DNA of 64,000 bases from Nibribacter roseus (lineage in GTDB: Bacteria > Bacteroidota > Bacteroidia > Cytophagales > Hymenobacteraceae), in contig NZ_JBHSYQ010000003.1 of NCBI RefSeq assembly GCF_042662225.1, positions 1,736,001 to 1,800,000 of the forward strand, read 5' to 3'. The position numbers and the translations under genes are program-made. Below, piece by piece: positions 42,606 through 50,923 of the stretch (positions are counted from its first letter, which is position 1; each line of letters opens with the position of its first letter). The notes beneath the pieces were generated by a model. That model was not told the origin of the DNA. It made no database searches and saw only the letters and a program-made list of their open reading frames with translations.

Positions 42606-44141
42606 ATGCTCACATTCAAAAGAATGCACCTGTATCTGGCAGTGGTTGCCTTTTTTTCCGTAACCGTTGCTCAAGGTCAGCGCATTAACAAAGACTCCCT
42701 TGACACCGCTATCCGGCAGCTCATGACTGACTTTGAGGTACCTGCAATGTCGGTGGCCATTGTGAAAGGTACTGACGTGGTGTATCTGAACGCCCTCGGT
42801 ACTAAGACCAAAGGCAAGCAGGAGCCAGTAGATGAGAATACCTTGTTCGGCATAGGTTCTATCTCCAAGTCCATTACGGCACTCTCGCTGGGCATGTTGG
42901 TAGACGAAGGCAAAATAAAGTGGGACGATAAGGTGACTGATTATCTGCCGTATTTCCAGATGTATGCGCCCGAGGTGACTAACGCCTTCACCATCCGTGA
43001 CCTCATGACCCACAAAAGCGGCCTTAAACCAACCGCCGGCGGCTTGCTGTGGTATGGTTCTGACCTGAACCGTGAGCAGGTCATCCGTAAAATGAAAGAC
43101 CTGCCGCCTGTTTCTGAATTCAGAACAACGGCTGCCTACCAGAATCTCACTTTTGTGGCTGGGGGCGAGATAGTGGCAGTTGTGACGGGCCAAAGTTGGG
43201 ATGATTTCATCAAAGAGCGACTATTTAAGCCGCTGGGCATGAACCACACCTTCAGCCGGTACCAAGACATTGTCAGCAACAAGAACATTACCACGCCGCA
43301 TTCAAAAGACGCTCATTTTAGCGTGATTACCGTGGCGCATCGTAACCACGACAATATTGGGCCGGCCGGTTCTATTTACTCTACCGCCAAAGACATGGCT
43401 CAATACATGAAGCTGATGCTGAACAAGGGCGTGATCAACGGTGATACTCTGGTGCGTGAAAAGACGATGGAAGAGATTTTAAAGCCGCATACGTTTTTTC
43501 CCATCTTCCCCAAGCCCATTCATAACGAGTTTTCTTCCTATGCTTTTGGGTGGTGGGTAACGCCTAAAAACGGGCACAAAGTGGTGGAGCACAGCGGCGG
43601 CGTAGACGGCATGGTGGCGAACCTGGAAATGGTCACTGACAAGAAATTTGGGATTATTGCTTTGTCTAACACTGAAGAACCGGCTGCGGTGGCGCTCACC
43701 CTGAACATGGTTGGGCAAGCCATACAAGACCCATCTTACCAAACCTACCAAACCGCCCGCAAATCTCTCCGCGACAAGAAAAAGTATACCCTTGAGGAGA
43801 ACCGCAAGAAAGTAGCAGCAACCCGCGTAAAAGGTACCAAACCGTTAAACTTTGCTAGCTACACCGGAACATTCCGTGATAAAATGTACGGAGACATTGA
43901 GGTAAAGCAGGAAGGTAAGAAGTTGGTAATTTCTTTCACCCATACACCCTCTTTCACCGCTGATTTGTCGCACTGGCATTACAATACCTTTGAGCTGAAC
44001 TGGCGTGACCCAATGGTACCTAAAGGCTTTGTCACTTTTACCCTTAACGCCAAAGGCGAAGTAGCCGAAATGAAATTTGAGCAACCCAACATGCTGGACG
44101 TGGACTTTACCGAGCTGGGTCAAATAACCAAAGTGAAGTAA
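42606..44141 (+). CDS. exported serine hydrolase with C-terminal DUF3471 domain
   Basis: A 511-residue protein with a Sec signal (to about residue 25, VAQGQ) and intact motifs S85-I-S-K88 (FGIGSISKSIT), Y178-Q-N180 and H329-S-G331 (VEHSGGVDGM). The last 100 or so residues (NFASYTGTFRDKMYGDIEVK..) form the DUF3471 lipocalin-like domain seen in many Bacteroidota penicillin-binding-protein-like hydrolases. It is architecturally the same as the 44247 gene but only moderately alike in sequence. Probably a periplasmic peptidase or esterase. The substrate is unknown, although the neighbourhood favours D-amino-acid peptides. Confidence 0.9.
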   Translation: MLTFKRMHLYLAVVAFFSVTVAQGQRINKDSLDTAIRQLMTDFEVPAMSVAIVKGTDVVYLNALGTKTKGKQEPVDENTLFGIGSISKSITALSLGMLVDEGKIKWDDKVTDYLPYFQMYAPEVTNAFTIRDLMTHKSGLKPTAGGLLWYGSDLNREQVIRKMKDLPPVSEFRTTAAYQNLTFVAGGEIVAVVTGQSWDDFIKERLFKPLGMNHTFSRYQDIVSNKNITTPHSKDAHFSVITVAHRNHDNIGPAGSIYSTAKDMAQYMKLMLNKGVINGDTLVREKTMEEILKPHTFFPIFPKPIHNEFSSYAFGWWVTPKNGHKVVEHSGGVDGMVANLEMVTDKKFGIIALSNTEEPAAVALTLNMVGQAIQDPSYQTYQTARKSLRDKKKYTLEENRKKVAATRVKGTKPLNFASYTGTFRDKMYGDIEVKQEGKKLVISFTHTPSFTADLSHWHYNTFELNWRDPMVPKGFVTFTLNAKGEVAEMKFEQPNMLDVDFTELGQITKVK

Positions 44142-44157
44142 TGTCCGGAACGGCTTT

Positions 44158-44197
44158 GCGTTTTGCGCCTGTTTTTCAAAAAACAAGCCTTAAACGC
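44158..44197. repeat. dispersed hairpin family copy
   Basis: gcgttttgcgcctg pairs with aagccttaaacgc around tttttcaaaaaa. It occupies the 105-bp gap between the two DUF3471 hydrolases. Confidence 0.7.
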
Positions 44198-44246
44198 CAA
44201 CTGATTTTCTTAAATTAAAATTGAATTTAGAACCAAATCACCTGAT

Positions 44247-45782
44247 ATGAAAAAGCTTTTTTCTGTACTGGTTTTCTGCTGCTGCTTTTTAGGGTTGGCG
44301 CAAGCCCAACAGGCACCCGCCCAATTCCCCAATATTGATGCCTTTGTAGAAAATGGCATGAAAGAATGGCGAATTCCGGGTATGTCTCTGGCTATTATCA
44401 AAGACGGGAAAGTGGTGTACGCCAAAGGCTATGGCGTGCGTGAAGTAGGCAAGCCGGACAAGGTGGACGAGAATACCATCTTCGCCATTGGCTCCAACAC
44501 CAAAGCCTTTACCGCCACTGCCATGCACCAACTGGCCGACCAGAACAAATTGTCATTGGATGATAAAGTGACCAAGTTTCTGCCAGACTTTAAACTCTAT
44601 GACCCGGTGGCTACGGAGAATGTAACTATCAGAGATGTGATCAGCCACCGCTACGGTCTGGGCACCTGGCACGGAGATTTTGTGGCTTACGGATCAAAGT
44701 ATACCACTGATGAACTCATTTACAAGATGCGTTTTATCAAGCCTGCCTCGGCTTTCCGGAGCAGCTACGGCTATACTAACGTAGGTTTCGCCACCGCCGG
44801 GGCAGTTCTCTCTAAACTCACCAATCAAAGCTGGCAAGAGTACATCAAAACTAATTTCCTGACGCCGCTAGGCATGAACCGCACCTCTACCAGTGTCACC
44901 GAGCTGCCAAACTACCAGAACGTGGCCGCGCCGCACACCATCCATAATGACAAGCTGGTAGCGGTGCCTTACCGCAACATTGACGGTATTGCCGCGGCAG
45001 GAGCGTTGAACTCATCGGCGGTAGATTTGGCCAAGTGGATTACCATGCAGCTAAACCAAGGCACGCTCAACGGTAAAACCATTGTAAAGCCTGAAATTAT
45101 CAAAGCCACGCATTACCCAAATATTGCGCTGCAGGTGCCGCCTTACGGAAACCCGGTGAATCCGGCAAACCACTTTGCTGCCTACGCCTCGGGCTGGCGC
45201 ACCAATGACTACCAGGGCCGCATCATGATTGCCCACGGCGGTGGCGTAGACGGTATGACATCGCAGACGGTATTCCTGCCGGAGGAGCAATTGGGCATTG
45301 TAATAATGACCAACACAGACGCCAACAACTTCTGTACCGCGCTGTTGTACCAGATTATTGATGCCTATTTGGGCACCACCCCTAAAAAAGATTGGCAGCA
45401 GCAGCTTTTCGCCATTCACCAGAAAGCGCAGCAAGAGGAAAAAGAGAAGTGGGCCAAGCTGGAGCGCGAAAGAAACAAGAACGCCAAACCATCTTTGGCA
45501 CTTAAAAACTACACTGGTCTTTACCGTAATGAGCACTACGGCGATGCCCGCGTTACCTTGGAGAAAGGCAAGCTGAAACTAACCCTGCTGGGCCATGAAA
45601 ACGAGGTAGGCACTCTGGAGAACTGGGAGAAAGACACCTTCCTGTGCCGCTGGAACGATCCTGTGTTTGATAAAGGCATAGTACCTTTCACAGTGGATGG
45701 CAAATCAGCCACTGGTTTCAAACTCACCGTCCGCCCTGAGTTTCTAGATCCGCTGGAGTATGAGTTTAAGAAAGTAGAATAG
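44247..45782 (+). CDS. exported serine hydrolase with C-terminal DUF3471 domain (second)
   Basis: A 511-residue protein with a signal peptide ending near LAQAQQ. Motifs S83-N-T-K86 (FAIGSNTKAFT), Y176-T-N178 and HGG (IAHGGGVDGMTS) are intact, followed by an E/K-rich helix (about 395-415) and a DUF3471 domain (NYTGLYRNEHYGDARV). Same length as its neighbour but with a different SxxK surrounding sequence, so the duplication is old. It completes the run of five serine-hydrolase-fold genes. A terminator follows at 45806-45838. Confidence 0.9.
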   Translation: MKKLFSVLVFCCCFLGLAQAQQAPAQFPNIDAFVENGMKEWRIPGMSLAIIKDGKVVYAKGYGVREVGKPDKVDENTIFAIGSNTKAFTATAMHQLADQNKLSLDDKVTKFLPDFKLYDPVATENVTIRDVISHRYGLGTWHGDFVAYGSKYTTDELIYKMRFIKPASAFRSSYGYTNVGFATAGAVLSKLTNQSWQEYIKTNFLTPLGMNRTSTSVTELPNYQNVAAPHTIHNDKLVAVPYRNIDGIAAAGALNSSAVDLAKWITMQLNQGTLNGKTIVKPEIIKATHYPNIALQVPPYGNPVNPANHFAAYASGWRTNDYQGRIMIAHGGGVDGMTSQTVFLPEEQLGIVIMTNTDANNFCTALLYQIIDAYLGTTPKKDWQQQLFAIHQKAQQEEKEKWAKLERERNKNAKPSLALKNYTGLYRNEHYGDARVTLEKGKLKLTLLGHENEVGTLENWEKDTFLCRWNDPVFDKGIVPFTVDGKSATGFKLTVRPEFLDPLEYEFKKVE

Positions 45783-45805
45783 GTTGAGAAGCTAAAAACG
45801 TAAAA

Positions 45806-45838
45806 GGGGCAGCGATTCATTCGTTGCCCCCTTTTTTG
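45806..45838 (+). terminator. Rho-independent terminator of the hydrolase block
   Basis: ggggcagcga and tcgttgcccc stem (one G-T pair) with a 6-nt loop and a following c-T6 run. Confidence 0.85.
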
Positions 45839-45873
45839 TTTTAAGCCTAATTTTTCAAAAACAGCCCAGAAAC
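45838..45873. repeat. dispersed hairpin family copy fused to a terminator tail
   Basis: gttttaagcc..atttttcaaaaac..cccagaaac, arms partly decayed. It begins in the T-tract of the preceding terminator and lies between convergent genes. Confidence 0.6.
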
Positions 45874-45903
45874 AGAAGTACTTAGCAGCCTCTTGATTTA
45901 TTA

Positions 45904-46365
45904 CTACACATTCAGCGCCAGCGTATGTTTAATCTCCTTTAAGGCGAAGATACTGTTGAGCGTGGCAATATTTTCAAGTTTAGAAAGCTTGGTCTTCACG
46001 AAATCATGGTATTGATTGAGGCTGCTCACGTTTATCTTTAGCAGAAAATCTACCTGGCCGGCCATGTGGTAGCATTCCTGCACTTCCTCCAGTTCCTGAA
46101 TCTGCTGCTCAAATTTTTCAATAAACGCTTCATTGTGGTAGCGCATAGAAACCTGGCAAAAGGTGGTGATAGATTGCCCTAACTGGCTTTTGTCCAGCAC
46201 TGCTACATACTGTTTGATATAGCCTTGGTTTTCTAGCCTTTTTATCCGCTCGTAAATAGGTGAAATGGTCAATCCCAGCTGCGATGCCAGCTCTTTGGTA
46301 GTTACTTTGGCATCTTGCTGCAGCCGGCGTAAAATAGCTTTGTCTGTTTCGTCTAAAGAATCCAT
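45904..46365 (-). CDS. Lrp/AsnC family transcriptional regulator
   Basis: This 153-residue protein has an N-terminal winged helix-turn-helix (about 1-60: DSLDETDKAILRRLQQDAKVTTKELASQLGLTISP..) and a C-terminal RAM/AsnC ligand-binding domain (AGQVDFLLKINVSSL). Family members sense amino acids and form dimers or octamers. It is convergent with the last serine hydrolase and is the only transcription factor in the peptide-associated block, so it is the natural candidate regulator. That link is inference. The ligand is not predictable from sequence. Confidence 0.92.
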   Translation of the reverse strand: MDSLDETDKAILRRLQQDAKVTTKELASQLGLTISPIYERIKRLENQGYIKQYVAVLDKSQLGQSITTFCQVSMRYHNEAFIEKFEQQIQELEEVQECYHMAGQVDFLLKINVSSLNQYHDFVKTKLSKLENIATLNSIFALKEIKHTLALNV

Positions 46366-46588
46366 TTTATTAGCTAAACTATCTGTTTAAGAAGATAATA
46401 GTAGTTAAAAGTTTGGTCTGAAGCAAGAAAAACAGTAAAGTTTAAGGAACAGACTTTTGTTACACTAAATGCTATTTGTTTGCAAAGTATAATTGAGAGC
46501 TATGGTTTCTGCAGTGAAAATCCCTTTTATGTGTTGTTACTCATAATTCACAGCAAATATTCATTGGTTTCTGAAGTGCAGAATATTT

Positions 46589-46623
46589 GTTTTAGGCGTA
46601 CTTTTTCAAAAACAGGCTGAAAC
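46589..46623. repeat. dispersed hairpin family copy
   Basis: gttttaggcgt..ctttttcaaaaac..aggctgaaac, with partly decayed arms. It lies immediately beyond the stop of the DUF4385 gene. Confidence 0.65.
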
Positions 46624-46624
46624 G

Positions 46625-47155
46625 CTATTTCTCATAATACTTCTCTTTAAATGCCTGCTTCAGTTTCTGGTACTCGGGGTGGTCTTTGGCTCTAAACCAA
46701 TATTCTTTGAAAACCGCAGCAGCCTGGGCTTTCTCATTGGTGAGAGCATTTTTTTCCTGCGGCAGTACCTCATTTCCTTTGTGGGCGCTGCCCGAAGAAT
46801 AGGGGTAAGGAAGATCTGCTGAGTTATCTGTTTCAGAAGATTTGTATTTGCGGCCGCCTTTGTGGTTGGCGTAGCGCCGGGCGCGGGTGAAGCCCATTTG
46901 CAGAAACTTACGAGCCATATCAGCCCCTACAAAATCCTGCTGGGCCAGATATTCTTCAAACAAGCCATAAATCTTTTCAGCTGAGGTAGTAGCTACTTCC
47001 ACATTTTTGAAGCGCCAGTGCGGTAGAATCTCGCTTTTGTAAGGCTCTACTAGTAAGACACCCTGCTCACCCACACCAACTCGGTACAACTCTGGGTGCT
47101 GCCTGAAATCTGTTGCTTTGAAATCTAGGTTGTAGGGAAAACTGTTTTTAGCCAT
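46625..47155 (-). CDS. DUF4385 family protein
   Basis: A 176-residue cytosolic protein starting MAKNSFPYNLDFKATDFRQ, with LYRVGVGEQGVLLVEPYKS and the block MARKFLQMGFTRARRYANHKGG, a pattern I associate with DUF4385. The family is found in many bacteria and some plants and has no known function. The conserved basic stretch R-A-R-R-Y-A-N-H-K-G-G-R-K-Y could bind a nucleic acid or phosphate group, which is speculation. No partner gene is evident, since the neighbouring lipoprotein gene is divergent. Confidence 0.75.
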   Translation of the reverse strand: MAKNSFPYNLDFKATDFRQHPELYRVGVGEQGVLLVEPYKSEILPHWRFKNVEVATTSAEKIYGLFEEYLAQQDFVGADMARKFLQMGFTRARRYANHKGGRKYKSSETDNSADLPYPYSSGSAHKGNEVLPQEKNALTNEKAQAAAVFKEYWFRAKDHPEYQKLKQAFKEKYYEK

Positions 47156-47230
47156 GTCAGATTAGAAGGAAAGAGAGGCACCCTACCATGGGCAGTTTGC
47201 GTATGGAGGTTGACAACATTCCCTTTTACT

Positions 47231-47797
47231 ATGAAGAGAGCGTACCTGTTTCCTTTAAACCTAATGATGGTGCTAATGGTATTCTTGGGCATTTCAATGG
47301 TAGCCTGTGATACCACTCCGCGTGAGCGCCGTGAAGTAGCCGAACAAGAGATAAGCAAGATAGACGAACGTGTTGAAGACCTTGCTGGTAAAGCAAAGTC
47401 GGAAGCGAAAGAAGCCAAGGAGGCTTTGGCCCGACAAAAAGCTGAGCGGAAACAGCGCGAGGCCCGCGGATTAGTACCTGGTAAAATGAGCCAAATGGAG
47501 CAGCTGCTGCTAGGTGATTACCGAAACCTATCAAATGTTGCAGCAGAAAACCTACGCGATGCCTACGTGCATTTTCTGCAGCAGGTCCGCGACCAGAAAG
47601 ACACCTGGACTTTGGAAGACTGGGACTACGCCAACGCCATTTACAAGCGCCTGAATGAACGAGAGAAACAGCTGCATGATGACATTATTCTGCGGCACGC
47701 CACTAAAATCAAAGCCCTTCAGGCCGAATACCTCACTTTAGAGAATCGCGCTGACTTGAAAGATTACCAACGTATTAAACAGGAGCAGGCTCAGTAG
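47231..47797 (+). CDS. putative lipoprotein with coiled-coil
   Basis: I do not recognise a family. The ATG at 47231 gives a 188-residue protein with a signal and a lipobox ending SMVAC. The in-frame TTG seven codons upstream is a poorer start. The mature part begins with a charged Glu/Lys/Arg-rich coiled coil (about 30-80: EVAEQEISKIDERVEDLAGK..) and continues helical with a WTLEDWDYANAIYKRLNERE segment. It is probably anchored in the envelope and structural. It is divergent from DUF4385, and the isoaspartyl peptidase gene follows 149 bp downstream. Confidence 0.65.
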   Translation: MKRAYLFPLNLMMVLMVFLGISMVACDTTPRERREVAEQEISKIDERVEDLAGKAKSEAKEAKEALARQKAERKQREARGLVPGKMSQMEQLLLGDYRNLSNVAAENLRDAYVHFLQQVRDQKDTWTLEDWDYANAIYKRLNEREKQLHDDIILRHATKIKALQAEYLTLENRADLKDYQRIKQEQAQ

Positions 47798-47946
47798 TAA
47801 AGCACAAGGTGAGAATTAGCCCCTGAGTAGGTTTACAACTGCAGTTTCTTGTTGGAGTTTAAGTAAGTTTTTAGCTTCTGCACAATTAAAAGAAGAAGCT
47901 TATTGCTTACTTTCGCTACCTATACCTTTTCTCACCTCATTCATAA

Positions 47947-48990
47947 ATGAAAAAACAACTCCTACTCCTCTTGTGCTGTTTGGCGCTTGTATTCAATGCC
48001 GAGGCACAGCAAACTAAGCCAGACTATAGCAAAATTACGTTGGTCATACACGGTGGAGCGGGCACCATCACGCGCAAAAACATGACACCGGAGCGCGAAA
48101 AAGCGTATCAGGAAGTATTGAACCAAGCCCTGCAAACCGGCTATGTTATCTTGAAAAAAGGCGGCTCCAGCCTTGATGCTGTAGAGGCCACCGTAAGAGT
48201 AATGGAAGACTCGCCGCTTTTTAATGCCGGGAAAGGCGCCGTATTTACGAACGAAGGTAAAAACGAGATGGATGCGGCCATTATGGACGGCAAAACCCGC
48301 AATGCCGGTGCTATTGCCAGCGTCACCACCATCCGTAATCCCATCTCCACGGCCCGCGCCGTGATGGAAAAGTCTCCTCATGTCATGATGATGGGCAACG
48401 GTGCCGAGCAGTTCGCGAAAGAACAAGGCCAAACTATTGTAGATCCTTTTTATTTCCGTACTGAAACCCGTTTTCAGCAATTGGAGCGTGCCCGCCAAAG
48501 TGAAAAAGTAAAACTTGATCACTCTGATACAACCAGCAGCATCAACAACGGAGAGAATATATTTACCGAGGGCAAAAAGTTTGGTACCGTGGGTGCCGTT
48601 GCTTTAGATGCGTACGGAAACCTGGCCGCTGCTACCTCTACCGGCGGCATGACCAACAAGCGCTACGGCCGAGTGGGAGACGCCCCTATTATAGGCGCCG
48701 GTACCTACGCCGACAACAACACTTGTGCGGTGTCAGCTACTGGCCACGGGGAATATTTTATCAGGGCTGTGGTGGCTTATGACGTGGCAGCCCTGATGAA
48801 CTATAAAAAGCTGCCAATTAAGAAAGCAGCCGAGGAAGTAGTTATGGATAAATTGGTGAAGTTTGGCGGCGAAGGCGGCCTCATTGCTTTAGACAAGAAC
48901 GGTAATTTCGCTATGCCTTTTAACTCAGAAGGCATGTACCGCGGCTACATCAACAACAAAAAAAGCGAAGTACTTATTTATAAAGATTAG
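47947..48990 (+). CDS. exported isoaspartyl peptidase/L-asparaginase (Ntn hydrolase)
   Basis: A 347-residue precursor with a signal peptide (to about residue 21, NAEAQ). The plant-type asparaginase/IaaA family features are IHGGAGT near the start, NAGKGAVF, and the autocleavage Thr214 in KKFGTVGAVALD, which becomes the N-terminal nucleophile. GGMTNKRYGRVGDAPIIGAGTYAD forms the substrate site. It hydrolyses beta-aspartyl dipeptides and asparagine in the periplasm, so it extends the block's peptide-scavenging theme. It is followed by a strong terminator at 49043. Confidence 0.92.
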   Translation: MKKQLLLLLCCLALVFNAEAQQTKPDYSKITLVIHGGAGTITRKNMTPEREKAYQEVLNQALQTGYVILKKGGSSLDAVEATVRVMEDSPLFNAGKGAVFTNEGKNEMDAAIMDGKTRNAGAIASVTTIRNPISTARAVMEKSPHVMMMGNGAEQFAKEQGQTIVDPFYFRTETRFQQLERARQSEKVKLDHSDTTSSINNGENIFTEGKKFGTVGAVALDAYGNLAAATSTGGMTNKRYGRVGDAPIIGAGTYADNNTCAVSATGHGEYFIRAVVAYDVAALMNYKKLPIKKAAEEVVMDKLVKFGGEGGLIALDKNGNFAMPFNSEGMYRGYINNKKSEVLIYKD

Positions 48991-49019
48991 TTCTTTACAG
49001 AAGAGCTGCTGCTTTTCTG

Positions 49020-49054
49020 GTTTAAAGCTGTTTTTAAGAAAAGAGGCCGGAAAC
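49020..49054. repeat. dispersed hairpin family copy merged with a terminator
   Basis: gtttaaagctg..tttttaagaaaa..gaggccggaaac. The right arm has become the left arm of the terminator at 49043, suggesting one element evolved into the other. Confidence 0.55.
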
Positions 49055-49074
49055 AATCCGGCCTCTTTTGTTTT
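49043..49074 (+). terminator. Rho-independent terminator of the isoaspartyl peptidase gene
   Basis: gaggccgga and tccggcctc form a 9-bp stem with a 5-nt loop, followed by ttttgtttt. Confidence 0.88.
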
Positions 49075-50701
49075 AAGGCTGCTGCTTTTGGGGGAGGTAA
49101 TACAATTTAACTTTCCCCTTTTGGTCTAGAAGCTTTGCCGTTGGAAAAAAGGGCAGAATATCTTTCTCACGTAGCTGCATCATAAGCTCCGGATGTTCAA
49201 GCACACCATTATTGATGAGAAGAAAAGTTGTATCAGTTGGTGCGGTTAGGTGATGGTCAAAAGCAGCGTAGCCTTTGAAGGTATAATTTGAAGGAACTTT
49301 AAAACCATAGAAGAAAGGGTGCCGGCGCAGCATAGTAGAATCCATGTACACGGTGTAATTGCCTTCAGGGTGTGCTAAATGTTGGTCAACAATATTTTTC
49401 TGCTCAAAATAATAAGAAACGGTTGGCTTCAGCATGAAATAAGCTGGTCTGACTGCCTGAGCTAGCGCTACTACACAAAGTGCTAACCAAGCTTTCCTGA
49501 GCACTGGCCAGAAAAATGCCACCAAAAAGAACAGCATCGGCGGCAGGTACAGAGTCCACATGACACCACCAGCTAAGTAAGCAGATAGAGCAAATAGAAT
49601 GGCTAACAGAGCATAAATCCATCGTTTCTCCCCAATTCTCTCAATGCTGAGCCCTGCCAGTACGCAAAAAGCAGGCAAAAGCGGGTGAAACATGCGGGGC
49701 AGCAAAGGCATAGGTTTGTAATAGCCCAGCGAGACAGAACCAACCCAAATGGGGAGCAGCATGGCCAAGGTAGCTACCGCCCAGAAAGAGAGTGGGTGCT
49801 GCAGATTAATCAATTTAGGCTTAGCTGGAATGAAGAAATACAGAGCCGCAAAAATCAACGGAATGGCCAAACCGGAGCCAATAAAAAAAAGTATTGGGCC
49901 GTAGGTAAGCCTTGGCAGATGAGAAATAAAAGGTTGTGATATGAATGTGCTTGAGGTATCAGCTAAGCCTGCATTCTGAATGTCAATGAATCGCTGGAAA
50001 GCGTGACCCGTGTAGAAAGCGTACAGGTAAAAGTAAAGAAACAAGAAAGTGGCGCCTGATACAGCTGCAGTTACCCAGAACCATCGGTTTTTGCGAGAAT
50101 ATATATGATATAAAAACACGCACCCGTAAAATGGAACGGCATACACAATGGTCTCTTTAGTGAGAAATGCTAGCAAGTTGAGAGTAGCAAAAAGTAGCCC
50201 TAACCCGATTTTAGCTGATTTATTGGGCAGAGGAGAGCGGGCCTTATAAAGAACTAACAGACAGGCTGCCGAAAAGAAGAGCAAGATGTTGTCTGGGTAC
50301 AGGTAGTTAGAGGTGTTTAACTGGAAATAATAAAACCCCAGTAAAACCAGTGCCCAGGAGGTGGCAGAAGGGTGAGTTCTTCTAAAGGTTAAGAAGAGAA
50401 GCAAATAGGTGCCCAACGTACACAGCAAAGGCCAAAGCGTAGTTGTGTAAATATTCATACCCCAAAGCCAATAAAACAGTGCAGTGGGTACAAACACCAT
50501 AAAACGGTGGCAGAAGACATACTCGTCTAAATGGTATGTGCCCTGCAGGAGTTGGTGCGCGTAGAGACTGTAAGAATAGTCATCGCCGAAGTAAAAGCCT
50601 TCATGCGCCGCAAAATAGTACAGCAGCGTGAACGCGCTTGTGGCTAAAAACCAGAACAGCGGGCTTTGAAGTAATTTTTGAAGGCGAAGCAGTACAGGCA
50701 C
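49073..50701 (-). CDS. GT-C fold membrane glycosyltransferase-like protein
   Basis: A 542-residue polytopic membrane protein with roughly 11-12 hydrophobic helices and an early luminal/periplasmic acidic motif GFYFGDDYSYSLYAH (about 35-49), as in PMT/ArnT-like GT-C glycosyltransferases that use polyprenyl-phosphate sugars. The last 100 or so residues are soluble and periplasmic (LRRHPFFYGFKVPSNYTFKGY..), typical of this family. Donor and acceptor are unknown. It is not next to the 10-22 kb glycan cluster, so no joint role is claimed. It is convergent with the isoaspartyl peptidase gene across a terminator. Confidence 0.7.
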   Translation of the reverse strand: MPVLLRLQKLLQSPLFWFLATSAFTLLYYFAAHEGFYFGDDYSYSLYAHQLLQGTYHLDEYVFCHRFMVFVPTALFYWLWGMNIYTTTLWPLLCTLGTYLLLFLTFRRTHPSATSWALVLLGFYYFQLNTSNYLYPDNILLFFSAACLLVLYKARSPLPNKSAKIGLGLLFATLNLLAFLTKETIVYAVPFYGCVFLYHIYSRKNRWFWVTAAVSGATFLFLYFYLYAFYTGHAFQRFIDIQNAGLADTSSTFISQPFISHLPRLTYGPILFFIGSGLAIPLIFAALYFFIPAKPKLINLQHPLSFWAVATLAMLLPIWVGSVSLGYYKPMPLLPRMFHPLLPAFCVLAGLSIERIGEKRWIYALLAILFALSAYLAGGVMWTLYLPPMLFFLVAFFWPVLRKAWLALCVVALAQAVRPAYFMLKPTVSYYFEQKNIVDQHLAHPEGNYTVYMDSTMLRRHPFFYGFKVPSNYTFKGYAAFDHHLTAPTDTTFLLINNGVLEHPELMMQLREKDILPFFPTAKLLDQKGKVKLYYLPQKQQP

Positions 50702-50923
50702 CAGTAGGTAATTTTTGAAGGCGGAAGTTCGTGATTACCGCTTGCACTTACAACCGCTTGCCGATGTCATCAATTTTTTACAGAAAATAACATTCCTTTG
50801 GCGGCTGAATCGCTTCTTACCCTTTGCTTTAGATATTTTAGGAACGAACTTTGTAGAGGTCCACACGCGTTACCCAGTTTTCTTCGTTAGTAGAAAGATC
50901 CCTCACAAAATAAGAGTGAATTC

